This document shows, piece after piece, positions 11,802 through 25,481 of a stretch of DNA of 64,000 nucleotides (positions are counted from its first letter, which is position 1; the number at the start of each line of letters is the position of its first letter). Below the pieces are notes generated by a model. It was not told the DNA's origin. It was given only the letters and a program-made list of their open reading frames with translations, and made no database searches. The stretch is taken from NCBI GenBank assembly GCA_019914995.1, contig CM034135.1:1552501-1616500 (forward strand), given 5' to 3'. A program made the position numbers and the translations under genes. Source of the DNA: Acanthochlamys bracteata (lineage: Eukaryota; Streptophyta; Magnoliopsida; Pandanales; Velloziaceae).

Positions 11802-11851
11802 TATAAAATTCGAAACCCAGAGCTCACGTGATAGCAAGCGAATATCACGTG
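11802..11851 (+). promoter_or_regulatory. Core promoter region with TATA box and two G-boxes
   Basis: A TATAAAA-type box at 11802-11808 is followed by two perfect CACGTG G-boxes at 11825-11830 and 11846-11851, 21 bp apart (two helical turns). The first 5' UTR exon of the 1589-domain gene ends at 11978. G-boxes are bound by bHLH and bZIP factors such as PIFs, HY5 and ABFs. The G-boxes lie downstream of this TATA, so the true start site may differ. Confidence 0.5.
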
Positions 11852-12510
11852 GCCGTTAAAAGCTTTCTCTCTCTCAACAAGTCGCGGGAACAATCGTGCG
11901 ATCGATCAAGCGCGGCGGCAGCAGAGCAGCGGCGGCGGTGCGGCGGCGGAGAAACGGCATCGAAAGGGCGGTGATCAGGTGAGCTGTTTGTATGCTTCTT
12001 CTTGTTCTTCGCTTAATTTTCCTCTCTGCTATTGTTGACAGTGGCATGTTGATTTAATACAATCGGCCTTACATCCGGCACACAAATTGGTCCTAAATCA
12101 TTCATGTCTGCGGCTGTATTCTTCCCTTCCTCAATTTGTTATTGTTTATTGTATTCACTAATGTTTATCGCCTTCTCGACTCATTTTGGTAAAGAAATTA
12201 TAATTGAATGAGATTGATCACGTTCTATGTTGAGTGACAGACTGTCCAATTGGTTTTATTTTCAATTTTACTAATTTTATACTAGGGCATTTTTTTATTT
12301 TTTATTATGTGTGTGCGCTTTAGATGAACTTTGCCTATGTAAACATGATTGTTTTTAGTTTGAACTACTAAAGGGAATTGAACTTTTTAGTGTTTGATGC
12401 ATGTTTCAGGAACGGGAGAGGAGCGTGTATGGTTTTTGGTCTGACTGAGTAGAAAAGCTTGTGCACTTGCTGAGTTTTATTTTTAGAGGTAGTTACAACG
12501 ACAAACAAGC

Positions 12511-14995
12511 ATGTCAAATGAAGAAGGAAGGAGGGTCTCTCATCAAGATATACAACTTGTAAGATGTTTTTGTTGTAGCTGTTTAATGTATCCTATGGTG
12601 CCTTTGCATTTATGTTGTTGATTGATACTGCTCTGTTTCTTTTTGCATTACAATGTGGTTTTCTTTTTTTAATTCTCAACCAATATGGTTTCTTGCAACA
12701 TCTCTTATGTTGTTGTTTTCTTGACTTATCCTGAAGATTCTGATGTAAAACTGCAGGTTCAAAATCTTATTGAACGGTGTCTTCAGCTCTATATGAACCA
12801 GAAGGAAGTAGTAGACACTCTCTTAATTCAAGCCAAAATTGAACCTGGCTTTACAGAACTTGGTATGGCAAAGATAGTAATTACTGCCCCATACTACTAG
12901 TATTTTCAAGTTCATTGATAGCATATAAATTTTTATTAGCTTTAAGTGTTGCATGAAGGGCACTTTGCCTTTTAAAGTTAGTTTCCATATTTTTCGAGTT
13001 TCTTTACCTACCTTTTACACTGTTTTCACCTATCTTAAGCTTGAGATGGATCTGCTTCTTAACTCTGATGTGCTCATGAAACACGTTTTATCTTGACATT
13101 TAATGAAATATTTATGGTCTTAGTGTACCTAACTTTCAATATTGATGAATTCCTAATGTTTGGTTGAGCTGTTTCCAAAGCAAGAGATTACTGGTAGATG
13201 CACTGGTTATGGAACTACTAACATGTACTTTAAAGAAGTCTGGAGGCTAATTTATCTTGCATGTGCTGTCTGTAGCTAGTTTTATTTTGTCACTGTCAAG
13301 CCAAAATTCCTTTTATCATGTAAAAACTTGTTAAATTAGATGTCCAACAGACTTATTTGAGGCTTTTGTTCCCATGATTAATTAGTTTGGCAAAAGCTTG
13401 AAGAAGAGAATCGTGAATTTTTCAAGGCATATCATGTTAGTCTCGTTGTTAAGAACCAGATAATGGTATTCAATAAGCTTCTTGAGAAGCAGGTTGAGCT
13501 TATGCATAAATTATGCCAGCCTGATCTTTCTTCAATATCACTTTCCAATGGTTTGAGCTCCACAGCAGGTAATTCAACTGGCTTATTCATTCATAATGGT
13601 ATTTACAATTTCGTGTGTTTACTATTTTTTTCCCTCCGTTTGTCAATTAATGTCATAAGTATTTTTGGCATGAATGTGAATTTTCTTCTATTATTGTGTT
13701 GGCTCGGATATTTGGTTAATGAAGATGCTAGCCCTCTTGGATAGAATTTCTTTGGAAGTTTATGTGCGCATCGTTTGTGAAGTTAGACACTGCTTATGGT
13801 CTCTTGGGGACTTGCACCTCATAGACGTTGCTTCAGTATTGGCTGTATTTTAATAGGCTAGTTAAATTTCTCTTGAATTCTTGGTCCCCTCCAATGCTTA
13901 TTTCTTTGAAGTTTATGGTGGCAAGGAAAATAATCTGCATAACTTTCTCTTGTTAATTGGCTTCTTGTGTTGAATAACTTACCATATTCAGTGCAGGTTT
14001 TGTGTACATTGTATATTGCTTCTTACTATTTAGTTTGGAAATGTCTAAGCAATAATCATCTTCTTACCAATGTCTTCATAATGCTCTAGAAATTCTTTCA
14101 AATGATTCATCATTTTTCTCACTGTAATGAAATATGTTGTGAATCATATCAGACTGATTGTCTTATTGCTCTAGCTCATCAAACTCCTCCCAGTTATAGC
14201 TCAAAACATACTTCTGCACCACGACCTGATGGCATACTCTGCAATCATGATACTTCGCATGCATTAATGAATGGTAGTTCTTCTGCGCCTCATGGAGTGC
14301 AAGTTGGATCATCACTCCCTGCCGGCAGGATGGGCTTGTCAGCAAATATGCTATCAACGCATACCTCAAACATGGGAATGCTTCAAGGAACCAGTGGAAA
14401 GTCAGTTAAATCTGAACCATGCTATTCAGATACTTCTGAGTTCCCATTCTACACTGATACCTCTTTCATGGAGACTTGCACAACAATAGAAGATGCAGCT
14501 GGTGCATCCTTCAGCAGTTCAGATTTGGCTGGACCACAGCTAAAAGAACCACCCCAGGGTCTTGATACTCCTTCATATGGATTTCTTGACCAACTTCCTC
14601 GAAACTTCAGTTTCTCTGATTTAACAGAACAATTCACACAATGTGCTGGTATGACCTCAATATTATTTTGGAAGAGTGCCTTCTTTTATTTGCATATATG
14701 GTCTCTCCTATTGTCAATCTTTCATCTTTCGGATTCTGCCCTTGATTAAATGCAGTCTCTCTTTCTCTGGTTGTAGATATATGTAACTATGGTAGGTCAC
14801 CTTTTGTTCCAACTGAAGATAATAATTTCCAGGACTCTCCCGGGAGAGGTTGTTGTGGATCTTCCCTTCTACAGGATTTATCTTATGTGTTCTATGCTAG
14901 TGTGAGCTAACTTCTTCCCACTGACTGTAGCAGGAAGTAGGCAACTGGATTCCAGATGTGAAGGTGTGAGCTATGAGGATTTTGCAAGTGACTGA
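12511..14995 (+). CDS. Plant 1589-domain protein (TIGR01589)
   Basis: Exons: 12511-12558, 12757-12862, 13386-13568, 14175-14648, 14777-14848, 14934-14995; all phases agree and give 314 aa. A 5' UTR intron spans 11979-12409, and the UTR exon before it is GC-rich with CGG repeats. Residues about 17-75 form the plant-specific 'protein 1589 of unknown function' domain: QNLIERCLQLYMNQKEVVDT, then a VWQKLEEEN block and KNQIMVFNKLLEKQ. The middle is Ser/Thr/Pro-rich. The C-terminus ends with an acidic, conserved-looking VSYEDFASD. No enzymatic function is known for the family. The last acceptor is a TAGCAG tandem, so an Ala codon may be optional. Confidence 0.85.
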
Positions 14996-16516
14996 CTCAT
15001 TGTGCCATACGATACTCAAGAAGTAAGTGCTAAGATAGAAATACAGTGTCGACCATGCTGGTGTTCTTTTCATTATTTAGTTGAATGTGGATAAGAGTAA
15101 GACTACATGTCTAGGGCGCATAAAGAAAGCGCATTTTGGTCGTTGGAATCACATCTTACCTACTTTATGTTTTTAGTTTTCACTTGCGCAGGTAGTGATG
15201 GTGCGATTTGTTGTTTTTGAGTTTTCAGCTGATTGAAGCATCGTATGTGTGCCGCTTGAACAATGGATTTGCAATTTACTTGCGATGAAGATTTGAAGCC
15301 TGCTGATACATTACTTTCACAAGCATTCAACTTAGTAATTTAATATTTTGTATCTGTATTTGTGGTGCAGGTTGAGTAGAGAGGTGGCAACTTCTTGTTT
15401 GTACCATTTGTGTCAACAGCCTTTGCTATGCATCTTAATTTGGGAATTGCAGATGATGATTGATTTCATTGCATGCTCAGCGTCAATATAATGTCCAGCC
15501 AGATAATACTCCTGTCATAGAAGTTAACTATCAAAAGGTAATTAGTTTGAGGATTTGTATAATGGTCCAATAGTGTGCTACATAGTTTGTAAATATAGAG
15601 GTTTGTTGGTTCATTCTCGTCTTAGGTCTCTTGTGAATACGAACTCCAAAATTCCATGACATTGTGGCAGGTATATTGTGTGTGTATTGAAGACTTCGTG
15701 TTGTGATTGTGGTTATTTGAGCAATGCTTAGGTTTTGCCCAATATTTAGATGAGCAGTAGTATAGTGATTGAATAATTAGAAATCAAGGTTTCAATTAGT
15801 GTGGAATACTCAACTTGCGCTAGTATCAATTCTATTGAGGTTATGCAAATACCAGGAGCATTCTCTCATACACATGTGGGTTATTGCAAATTTAGCTTCC
15901 ATTACCGTATGAAATATTTATCTCATTTTGGCCCTTCAGCAGAAACTCCCAAACTATAGAAATTTGATGGACTAGATTATCATCTTTGCTGTGAGTTACA
16001 GTACATTAGCCATTAATAAACCGCTCGCGATTGTTACAAGACATGTATTTGAACTAACTAGTAACATCAATAGCAGAATTATTCCTCTGCAAAATTTTGT
16101 TCATACATTCATGCTTACCTGACATCTTCTCTTGAGCGACTAATCGACGAGGCTAATAGGACATCCAACAGAACCTCAGCCGAACGCCTACATTACCTAA
16201 ACAACCTTTCATCTGCTGTGCTAAAGTTGTGAATTCCTTTAGTGCTGCCCTAGCCGTGTACTCTGTTAGATTTCAAATCTGTGAATCGAGATACCAGCAG
16301 CCTTCCAAAATATGTTGTCAGTGTAACGTTCGAAGTAACTGTGCCATGCAAACTTTTCCAAATCAGCTGCATCGCAATGTTGGTTAGTAAACTTTTTCTG
16401 AAATTCAGTCTACCTGGATATAGATTCACACCTTCTAATCGTTCTATTCTCTTCTCTACCCCTTCTATAAACCTCTCCGTATACACAAAATGACATGACT
16501 GTACAGAAACCGACCG
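14996..16516. other. 3' UTR and intergenic spacer between convergent genes
   Basis: The 3' UTR of the 1589-domain gene probably extends several hundred bases here. From the other side, the 3' UTR of the minus-strand phosphoesterase gene enters below 16517. Nothing else is recognisable. The open frames at 16250-16493 on both strands have no family resemblance. Confidence 0.5.
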
Positions 16517-19500
16517 TCAAGAACTTGTTCCAAGCGTAGAATGTCTTTTAGTCCGACTGATGGTGAAGTGGTCTACGATCTTAACAGAGCTAACAGGATC
16601 AGGTGACGAAGCAGCTCTCCACTTGCTAGGAAACCGTCTAAGATGGCTTGGCTGGGGTGGGAGCTTCAGCTCAGCCTCCCATTTAGGATCCAGTTTCCAA
16701 TCCTTGGGTACCTAGAAGTAAGCAGAATCAAAATCAGTTAAGCTGTCAGCCTGTCACCCACTAGCAAGATGAAGCTTATAAGTAGCAGTGAAGCTTCAGA
16801 AGAAACGTCAAAGGTAATAAAAAACGACTTGTAATTACCTTGTCAACGGCCAATGTAAAGACTTCAAGATCACCATCCTCAGTTATGTGGAAACGTGTAA
16901 ATGACTTGTAGTTTGCAATACGTAATGATGAGAAGGCTTCATCAAAATGAATATGAAACCAGTTGATGCAGATGTACAAATAGCTTCCAAAAATAAGGGA
17001 AACAACAGGTGTTGAAAGAACCCAGAAGTACAGAAACACAGATGCATAATAGATGATAGCACTGCCCCGAGAAAGTGACTGCATGCCGTTCTTACATATA
17101 TTACTTCTTGTAACAGCCATGACCTGCGAAAGTTATGGACTTACTCAAACAATATATTTACGAATAACAGGATAAGTAATACAGGACAAGTGGACCAAAT
17201 GTTACCTCTGGAACATCGAAAGCTGACATCAAATACTTAATGCAGGCAGGGTATAACCCAAATGTCCATTGCTCCATGCGGGCACGGAGCCCAGTTGGAT
17301 CTGGGAAATGCTCACTTTCCATTGACCGATACCACTGATAAAGAGAATGGTATCCTGAAAGATAGATTTAGTCATATATCCAGCACAAGTTAATATTTTG
17401 ATAGTATGTAATTAACACATGCACCAAGTAATATGCATATATAGTACATAGTACTGCATGCAACAGAAGGGCAAACCTGAAGTTGCTAGCAGACCATTGC
17501 GAATACACAATTCAACTCCCAGTTCTAGAAGAAGCATCAAGACTAGCGCAGCAGATACATGAGCAGAAACATGAAGGCTACCAATTATAGCCCTCCTTTT
17601 TCGTGACAGTTTTGAAGGGACAAAGAGATAAGCTACCAGCAACAGTGCCAAGGAGCCACTGAAAGACACATAAGAGTGTTCCAACATGTACATAAAAGCA
17701 CCCCACATAGTATTATGGAAATTCCGAAAGCGATCAGACCAAGAGTCATTGTTCAAAATGCGGAGAAGGTCACACTGCAAAGTAAAAATTTTATGAATAA
17801 AAACACTTTGAAACATACAAGCTGGAAAGAAGCTACCAATTGGCACACAAGTCATAGCAAAATGTATTACCTGAGGTAACATGGAAAAGACCAATATAAA
17901 GTATATTACCCCGCCAAAAAAGTCAAATTGCCAGTTCTTCTTCCGGAACTTCAAAATGTTTCCTAATGCAATCTGAAGAAAAATATTACAAATGCTAAAC
18001 AATCAGAGAAGAGAAGTGGAAGGAGAAGAAAAAGCCAAAAAGAACTTCATTGACAAAAACATTAAGAAACTGTAAGCGTCAAAGAGTGCCTGCTTTTATG
18101 AAATAAAATATAAACTATGCACATTACCCTACTAGAGTCATCATAAGAAGGATAAGCGGACTTGCTCTCGTAAGAAGCTCCGCAGAAATTCTCAAAATTT
18201 CTAAACACATGCGTAGGATGCAAGAAAGCTCCACCGCAGCCATTGACAAGTAAATGTTGGACATGAACAGGTTTATTTGATGGCACAAAAGAATGGCGCA
18301 TATAGTGATGCAAATCACCAGCTACACGAAGCTTGCATCTTCCTTTCAGGTAATCACAAATCAAGTGGGAGACATTTTTACCACTGTTCTCATTCCAATA
18401 CCAATCAAGTAGCCAACTTGGTTCATGTGTCATTATAATTACAGAGTCCTCTTCACCAACCTGAAATTTTTCTGCCTTGTTAGAGATAAAAAATGCTTTA
18501 CGCGGTAATGTCAATAACCTAGCACAAAACCATATAAGAGCTAATAAGATCACATTCTGATAACCTTTTTATGCTAAAATCATTAGTAACTCGCACGATA
18601 AGGCCATCGAAAGAGGACCATATTCACTGAAGCAAACAGAGTACAACATTGAATGCCCTGAGATTAGGAATTAAGCTCTATATACAGGCCATAAATAGAC
18701 CAGCTTGTCAAAATTAACGCAACCAACTAGTAACACCTAAATACAACAGGTGTCCACGTATGTTCACTTCTAACTGAACTTCAGAATTGAAAGCCATCCT
18801 ATCTCTATCTAACTTCCCTTATAAGATATAAGGGGTGACCAACATTAAAGTAAAATTAGCATTCATCAGAAGAATGTCACCTCCAATGCTTCATCCTCAT
18901 TTCATCATTAAGTAACATCATACCTATGCATTGTCCATGACTCCATTATTTCGAAGAAAAAATTGACGGACAAATGTATTGGAAATAAAAAGATACCAAT
19001 ACTAATTTCTTCCAATATGTTACAGACGTAAGCATACTTTCAATGATCCATGTATACTAATAGAGTAGATCATGAAACAGAAAGGACGACATGCTGAAGT
19101 ATAACAAAAAATACCAGTGATTGAAAAAGACGTGCTATAGCTGAATTACCTTGCTCTGACATAATTCTGCAAAAAATCTAAACTGGTAAACATCAATGTC
19201 ACAATGGAGAGCTTGGTCAAGTCCAAAAATCCACCAACCCTTAGGAAGTTGCAAAGCGAAATAACTTTTCTTCTGAGGCGTAAACCACCCGCCCAACCAG
19301 CTCTTATGACATATATACCTCATAAATGTATGCAGCCCATCAAACCAATCTGCAAGCAACATTCATCATTGCACAGATAATCAGGGAAAAAACATCCACT
19401 GTAGTGTAACCCACCAAAAACAAAAAATGCAAAAAAAAATCATCGTGTCAAATAGAAAATTTGGTTAATTTTGAGACTTCTCTTGAAAAGGGAAGTACAA

Positions 19501-22500
19501 ACCATGGTTGCCAGGTATGACGAAACATTGTGGCCCATCATATTTCTTTAGTTCTGACACCCCATAAGCAACCTCTGGCTTACTAACAGCTATGTGTTCA
19601 GGCTTGTACTGAGGTGGAGGTTGGAGGGCATCTTCAAAAGGGCAGAAAAGACGCCTCTCGTATGTAAAGGCAGAAGGATTGGGGTACCTGTAATAGAATT
19701 TGGGTTACTAACTCTAAATTATAACAACAAATATTTCGTGTTCATGTATTCCGAACTTTAAGATCGATGTCGGTAATATTAAACTACAACCTATGCACGA
19801 ACAATACATCTCAACATATGCAAAGCTACATTCCATATACAATCTATTTAAAGCATTTCATAGAGGAAGTGTAGTATAAAACATCTCGATGCAAGGACCT
19901 GAATACCCATTGGTGACTCGACTAATACAACAGAAATTGTAGATAAATAAACTAAAGCCAGATAAAACTCGCACAAAATACAAAACAATAACCAACAAAA
20001 TTTGAAATTCTGTGAAATGAGCATTACATGCACAAGCAACACAACTTACGCAAGATCTCCTCCAATAAGAAGCAAGTTTCCACGAGGAAGGGCGTGCTTG
20101 GAGCCATCAGAACATACCCTTAGCTTAGGCTGGGCCAGCAACCGTGCCACAGTATATGATGAGTTCCCACCATCTCCAGTATCCGCCATGAAATCAAACC
20201 AGAAATCATCTTTTTCAGCAAAATGATCATAAAGAAGATCACTGTACTTTGGTTCATCTGGAACTTTGTTCATAGCAGCCTGCATAAAGCAATCAATAGG
20301 GAAAATACAAAGAAAGTGAACTTCTTGTGTGTGTGAGAGAGGATCATAAGAGGAGTTACATTTGCTTGACATGGGAACAGAAAAGGAGTTAAATAGCTCT
20401 AGGCTTCTAGCTTGTCCATAATAACTGGCTTTCTAGCACATAACAATTGTTCCCAAAGGCAGGAAAATACATCTCCGACATAACAATTGTCAAAGAAAAT
20501 ATAATATCAACAATAAATGTTCAGATCTAAATGTCCTAAGGTTGGAAAAGACAAAGACAAATCTAACTTATCAACAACAAAAGAACAAAAGATAAATATA
20601 CTTATCAACAACAAAAGCAACCTATAATGCATAACGGCAAGTGAAAATTACAGGAAATGACATAAAGCTCCCCGGGCAAAATAACATTTTAAGGAGGAGC
20701 ATTACCTGCATCATTCTCATATCAAAACGACCAACAAACAAGGTTACAGATACCAAGAGATCGAATGCTGTTTTAAACAAATCAGCCGAAGTCCTGTTAA
20801 CATAACCACATTGTCAGTAAACAACATTCATGGAATGACTAAGCTTATTAAATAAAGAGAGATCAACTCGTCAAGTAGGAAAAAATCCTGCTAGTAACTG
20901 ACATACCCTGAATACCAAGGAACCATATCCAGAAAGTCAGGTTTCATTTGTTTCTTCAACTTCTTATATTGATGTACTGACAGCGGGTGTGTTAGTGCCC
21001 ATCTGCCAATACACACATTCACAGGTTATGAGAGAAATAATGTTTGAACCTAATAGATCAACATAGGACTTAAAATTGCATGCTACTGTGCCATAATTTT
21101 AGTACAAGCCACAATTGGATGGGCAATTTGTAATCAACTTTCGATTAAAAAGGAAAAGAGATCATGAATTCAGTTCATGTAAAAATTTATACAGACTATT
21201 TTGTCTCTATTGAATAGTGATCTTTGCACTCCGTGCTGCCTGTTTCAATCTTTAAGTGATTTTATATTTTCTTTTTCTTAAGAGGAGTCTGAAGTAACAT
21301 CATTAAAATTCCAGAGTTTTATTAACAGTACAACCGAAACTTGGTAAATAGAAAAAATCGAATACTTTAATACCCGGATGATCGCTCAACCACATAATTT
21401 GCAATGTAGAGACCCATAAATGTAGCCCATAATGAGTATATAGGAGATATTTCATCTGACTGACCAGCACATGATCCAGTACAAGCAAGCTGCAAAAGCA
21501 TTAAATTTTAGCGGAGGCACAAAACCAGAAGGTCCATGAAAAACAAAACTGACTACAAGAAGGCTTTTCCACTACTATCTCTATTGGCAACAAAAAGATG
21601 TGCACTGTCATAGTGAGAATAAATGCATAAGTCGGTGCGGAAGGCTAGAAATTATACCTCCCCGTAGATGACCCACTTGGACAAAAAAGGGTAATCACTG
21701 GCAGAACCGACAGGAGCAAACCAAGAAGAGCATATCTGATCTTTAAACTCGTGCATGCGAAGGAATTTCAATATCCAAGTATTTAACTCCTTTTTCTTTG
21801 AAAAAGAAAAGGAAAATAAACTAGAAGGCCTTCGATCAAATGATCTTTCTCTTGAAATAGCACGGTTACCGCAATGGCTATAGAATACACAGCATGCTAT
21901 ACTTATGACCTGCATCATACACAAAGCTGAGCCAGTTAGGCTGCGTAATAGAATATAAAAAGACCGTAAACTTGTGTAATGCTTAATTGAGCTCCTCTGA
22001 TGAACTTACTGCACAATTCTGCATGATGGTTAAAATTTCTGGACGCTTCCCTGCTACACGAGCAACAAGACCAAGATACCACAGGCCAAGAAATAGAATG
22101 TGAAAAGCAATGAGAAACACAACTGAAGTAGCATAAATAGTAAGAAAGAGAGAAAGGTTCATCCTCATATCAACTCCCATTGACTGGAAACTAGGAAGAT
22201 GATATAAAGCAGCAATAAATATCCAAGCAATGTACCTGGAATACCAAAAACACATCGAAAACAAGTTCTTTTATTAGTTAACTTTTATGGATGCATCAGA
22301 CTTTTGTGTTCAGATCTAAAGAAGTCAGTAGGATATGCATACCATCGACTAAAATTTGAATAGCTAGGTTTGATGGTCTTTCCTAGAAACGGAGATGAAA
22401 AGAAATAGAAGAATCCAATCAAACAGAAATACATGGACCACCATTTGATATTGTTATCCATCTTCTGAATGAGAGTGTGCATATTGTCGGATGAGATGAA

Positions 22501-22644
22501 GAAAAGACATCCCACAATCACCGCAAACATTGCATGCCTTGAATGTTCATGAGGATAAGGGTATGTATGAGTAAAAATTGTCCTAACACTTCCCATTTTG
22601 ATCGTATCGAAGAAGGGACCAATAGATTGCTTGCTTGTTTCCAT
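16517..22644 (-). CDS. Multi-pass membrane calcineurin-like metallophosphoesterase
   Basis: Fifteen exons on the minus strand, all in phase, give 1018 aa: 22343-22644, 22010-22235, 21658-21909, 21374-21489, 20907-21002, 20706-20793, 20050-20279, 19503-19687, 19150-19349, 18128-18460, 17871-17972, 17477-17774, 17206-17354, 16839-17123, 16517-16711. The N-terminal third has several hydrophobic segments. The central domain carries the metallophosphoesterase motifs in order: GGDLAYP, GNHDW (codon split by an intron), THEPSW and GDLHHY, which provide the Asp/Asn/His metal ligands. More membrane segments follow, then a cytosolic tail with KIVDHFTI. Length and sequence resemble the Arabidopsis membrane phosphoesterase I associate with AT4G23000. 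The substrate is unknown. The ATG at 22644 lies in a downstream exon; 5' UTR exons extend towards about 23400. Confidence 0.88.
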
Positions 22645-24059
22645 TAAAGTCAATCAGCTTCTAACAGATCATATCTTTTGCTTCTTTCCAAAACTGAGCA
22701 AAGAGCTGCCCTACAAGAATAAAATAGACAGTTACAGATATTAAGCAAAATACTTGCATAAACAATTTATTAAAAGACTAACTTGCATAAACATCAAGTC
22801 ATTAAAACATGTTCAGGATGCACAGTCCGAGACACTTAATCAAGACAATCTCGCAAAGAGAATTCAATCCTGAAGGCTCGCCTATTTCATCAATTCATAC
22901 GAAGCAGAAACAGCTTACTCCAAAGAGCTTACACCAGCTGCAATCTCACTGATCAATAGGCACACCGTTAACCGCATCTAAATATCCAAATTGCATTCGT
23001 TTCTTCAAATGCATCTCAATCCAACTGCAGAAAAGATTGTTAGCAACTACCAGTCCCACTCTTCTTATATCAATTTCAGAATCAAAGCACATGCAGCCAC
23101 CCAAGAAACAACAAAACATTTTTGAGCAATTAACCACCAGAATTGAAACAATCCACGCTACGTTATTCCCAAAGTGAATAACAACAACAAATAAAATTTC
23201 GACTTGTACATCAACCAAGCGCCACAACACCACCACTGTAACAAATCACAGAGAAACAATTTGCGCACAAATTTGCATTCATATAAACGCAAAAAAGAAA
23301 AAAAAAAAAAAGAAGAAGAACGAGAACCAATCAAGTAAAAGGAAGATTGGAGAAAGTAATGGTTTACCTGATTCAAATTCGATCGATGAAGAGAAATGTT
23401 AGTGAAATAAGTCGAGAGAAAATTATATAGAAATTTGAAGGTTTTGGTTTTGGATTTCGCTTTGGTTTGGAATCAAGAATGTTGGGAGGGAAAGAAAAAG
23501 CATATTCTTGAAACACGGGAAAATAAAAGCTAAACTACGAATTTACAAGTTACTCAAATCGAAAATCGTAGGAGAGAACATTTTTCAGGAAACCCTCAAG
23601 TTTTGCCAAAATCAGAAGTCGTAGTCCAGATTTATAGAGGCGGTGGTTTTGGTTTTTGCTTTCCAACGAAGGCAAACAATATTTCAATTTAATCCTAAAA
23701 GAATAGTTTCAAATAAGTCCTTCAAGGAACCACAATTAGTTAATATTGTAGAATGTAGGTGATAAATATGATTAATTCAATCAAATTGGATCGGTTGAAT
23801 TAATCACTTCAATTATGAATAACAAAACGAAAGCATTCATCCTTGCTTTTTCTTTATTCACTACACGTCGCAGTGAACGTCCAGCCTAATAAAGCTCCCT
23901 GCGTTATAATGTTCTGTAGGGACTATTTAAGACTTAAGAGTTGCTCGGTACTAAAAACTAAATAAGTATTTCTAAAATTTTAAAAAGATTTTATTTTAAA
24001 AAATATATATAATAATATATAGAAGAGTATTAAAAAAATTAAAAATTAATAAATAAATG
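22645..24059. other. 5' UTR and promoter of phosphoesterase gene; intergenic
   Basis: Short 5' UTR exons and introns of the minus-strand phosphoesterase gene lie up to about 23400. A CT/GA-rich stretch (A-rich on the plus strand near 23290-23320) sits in this leader. Beyond that the sequence becomes AT-rich, with no gene before the hAT-type element at 24068. Confidence 0.5.
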
Positions 24060-24067
24060 GCTGGAAG

Positions 24068-24924
24068 TAGGGGTGGCAATATGGATTGGTGGGTCGGTTT
24101 CGGATCGATCTATTTAATAATCGGGTCAAATTCGTTCAATCCTAACTCAATTCATGAATTTGTACGGATCAAAATTGTCAACCATAATCCAACCTACTAA
24201 TAACCGGATTAAATTCGAATTGACCCATTTAATAATTAAAATATATTAATTATTAATTATATATTTTTAAACTTCAGCGAAATTATAAGATCAGTTCGAA
24301 TGAAAGTACACGATATTTTTACTGACGAGATATAATTATGTCCGATAAAATATGCATTCCTTAATATCTTTATCAGTCCTTAAAATATCCAAAAAAAATT
24401 ATTATTTTTATTTTTTGAAAATATATAATAACAACTGAAATTATGATTATAAATACATATTAATAATTTCGATAAAAATTTTAATAAATATATCTATCTA
24501 GCAAAATTTTATAAAAATCTTTATACGAAATCTAAATTCGTCATTAAAATATCTACATAGTAATACTTTCGATAATATTATAATTTTCATCTTACACTAT
24601 TTTTCTAAAGTATAAAAAATAAAAATTAATTATAAATATAATATAATTTAATAGTTTGTAAATAACTATTATCGATTATTTTTATTGTTAATATTTTATT
24701 ATACGGCAAGAAAAAAGTAAAAATTATTCTTTCAAAAGATAATATTTCGGATTGATAAGTTAATTTCAGATTAATCCGAATCGACTCATTTAATAACCGA
24801 GTCAAATTCGTTCAACTCTAACCCAATTTATATATTTATATGGGTCAAATTTTTTAACCCTAATCCTAATTAAACAGATCGATTTTGAATTAAATTTTCG
24901 GGTAGGGTCATATATTGCCCTCTA
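24068..24924. mobile_element. Non-autonomous hAT-type MITE with 8-bp target duplication
   Basis: The element is bounded by exact 8-bp direct repeats GCTGGAAG at 24060-24067 and 24925-24932. Its ends are imperfect terminal inverted repeats: TAGGGGTGGCAATAT on the left, and TAGAGGGCAATATAT on the right read inward. An 8-bp duplication plus TAGGGGTGGCAA-type ends is characteristic of plant hAT elements. The ~857-bp interior is AT-rich and has no transposase frame. A diverged direct repeat occurs inside (24110-24172 and 24785-24850, sharing GTCAAATTCGTTCAA). Confidence 0.85.
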
Positions 24925-24932
24925 GCTGGAAG

Positions 24933-25381
24933 TAATGGTCAAATATCAGTTAATAGCTGCAAATTGAAGTACTTAAACTGCGGTATTATAGACAGATTTG
25001 GATTAAATGAGTAACACGTTAACAGCGTGAGAACAGCTTACCGCTTTTGCAAGCATTTGAAGTTTCAATCTACGTCCTGTGATCCGGCACAACTGCAGCC
25101 GTTGATTTGCTATCGTGACGCGTGGACGACAAGCATGTTTCGTTTGTTTTCATAATAAGGAATAAACTAAAATAGGTTTGTTACTTGTTACTCGCTGAAT
25201 TGTTTTCTGCATTAATGTCTTGCGTGTTTCTTGACCGCAGGTTTGTGAAGTGTTTGGTCATGGCGTGACGCTTGTGGCATTCAAACAGCAGCATCTGCTT
25301 TGTTCCCCGAAGATTCTAAAGAATATATATTAAAGTTTAGTATAAAGAACATAAATACTTTGCTTCATGACTGCATATATA
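24933..25381. other. Intergenic
   Basis: This is sequence of ordinary composition between the hAT-type element and the orphan exon fragment. No gene, RNA or repeat is recognised. Confidence 0.4.
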
Positions 25382-25463
25382 CCGGATACCGATCTGTAGC
25401 AAGCTCAACCTCTTCTTGCTTGAGTGGCCTTCCAATCCTGTTTCCAAACCTTTTCTTCAAGAA
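25370..25463 (-). other. Orphan exon-like coding fragment
   Basis: After an acceptor-like TTCAG, the minus strand opens with FLKKRFGNRIGRPLKQEEVE followed by LATDRYP. It then meets either a donor-like GTATAT or, reading on, a TGA after VYMQS. The charged composition looks protein-like, but I do not recognise a family and see no partner exons nearby. It may be a gene remnant, or a terminal exon of an unrecognised minus-strand gene cut off by the neighbouring repeat. Confidence 0.25.
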
Positions 25464-25481
25464 CTGAAAGTTTAGTTAAAA

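Noticed and set aside
18461..18553. Upstream extension of the phosphoesterase exon at 18128-18460
   Set aside because: The extension lies before a clear acceptor (TTTCAG) and would break the family sequence, so it is intron.
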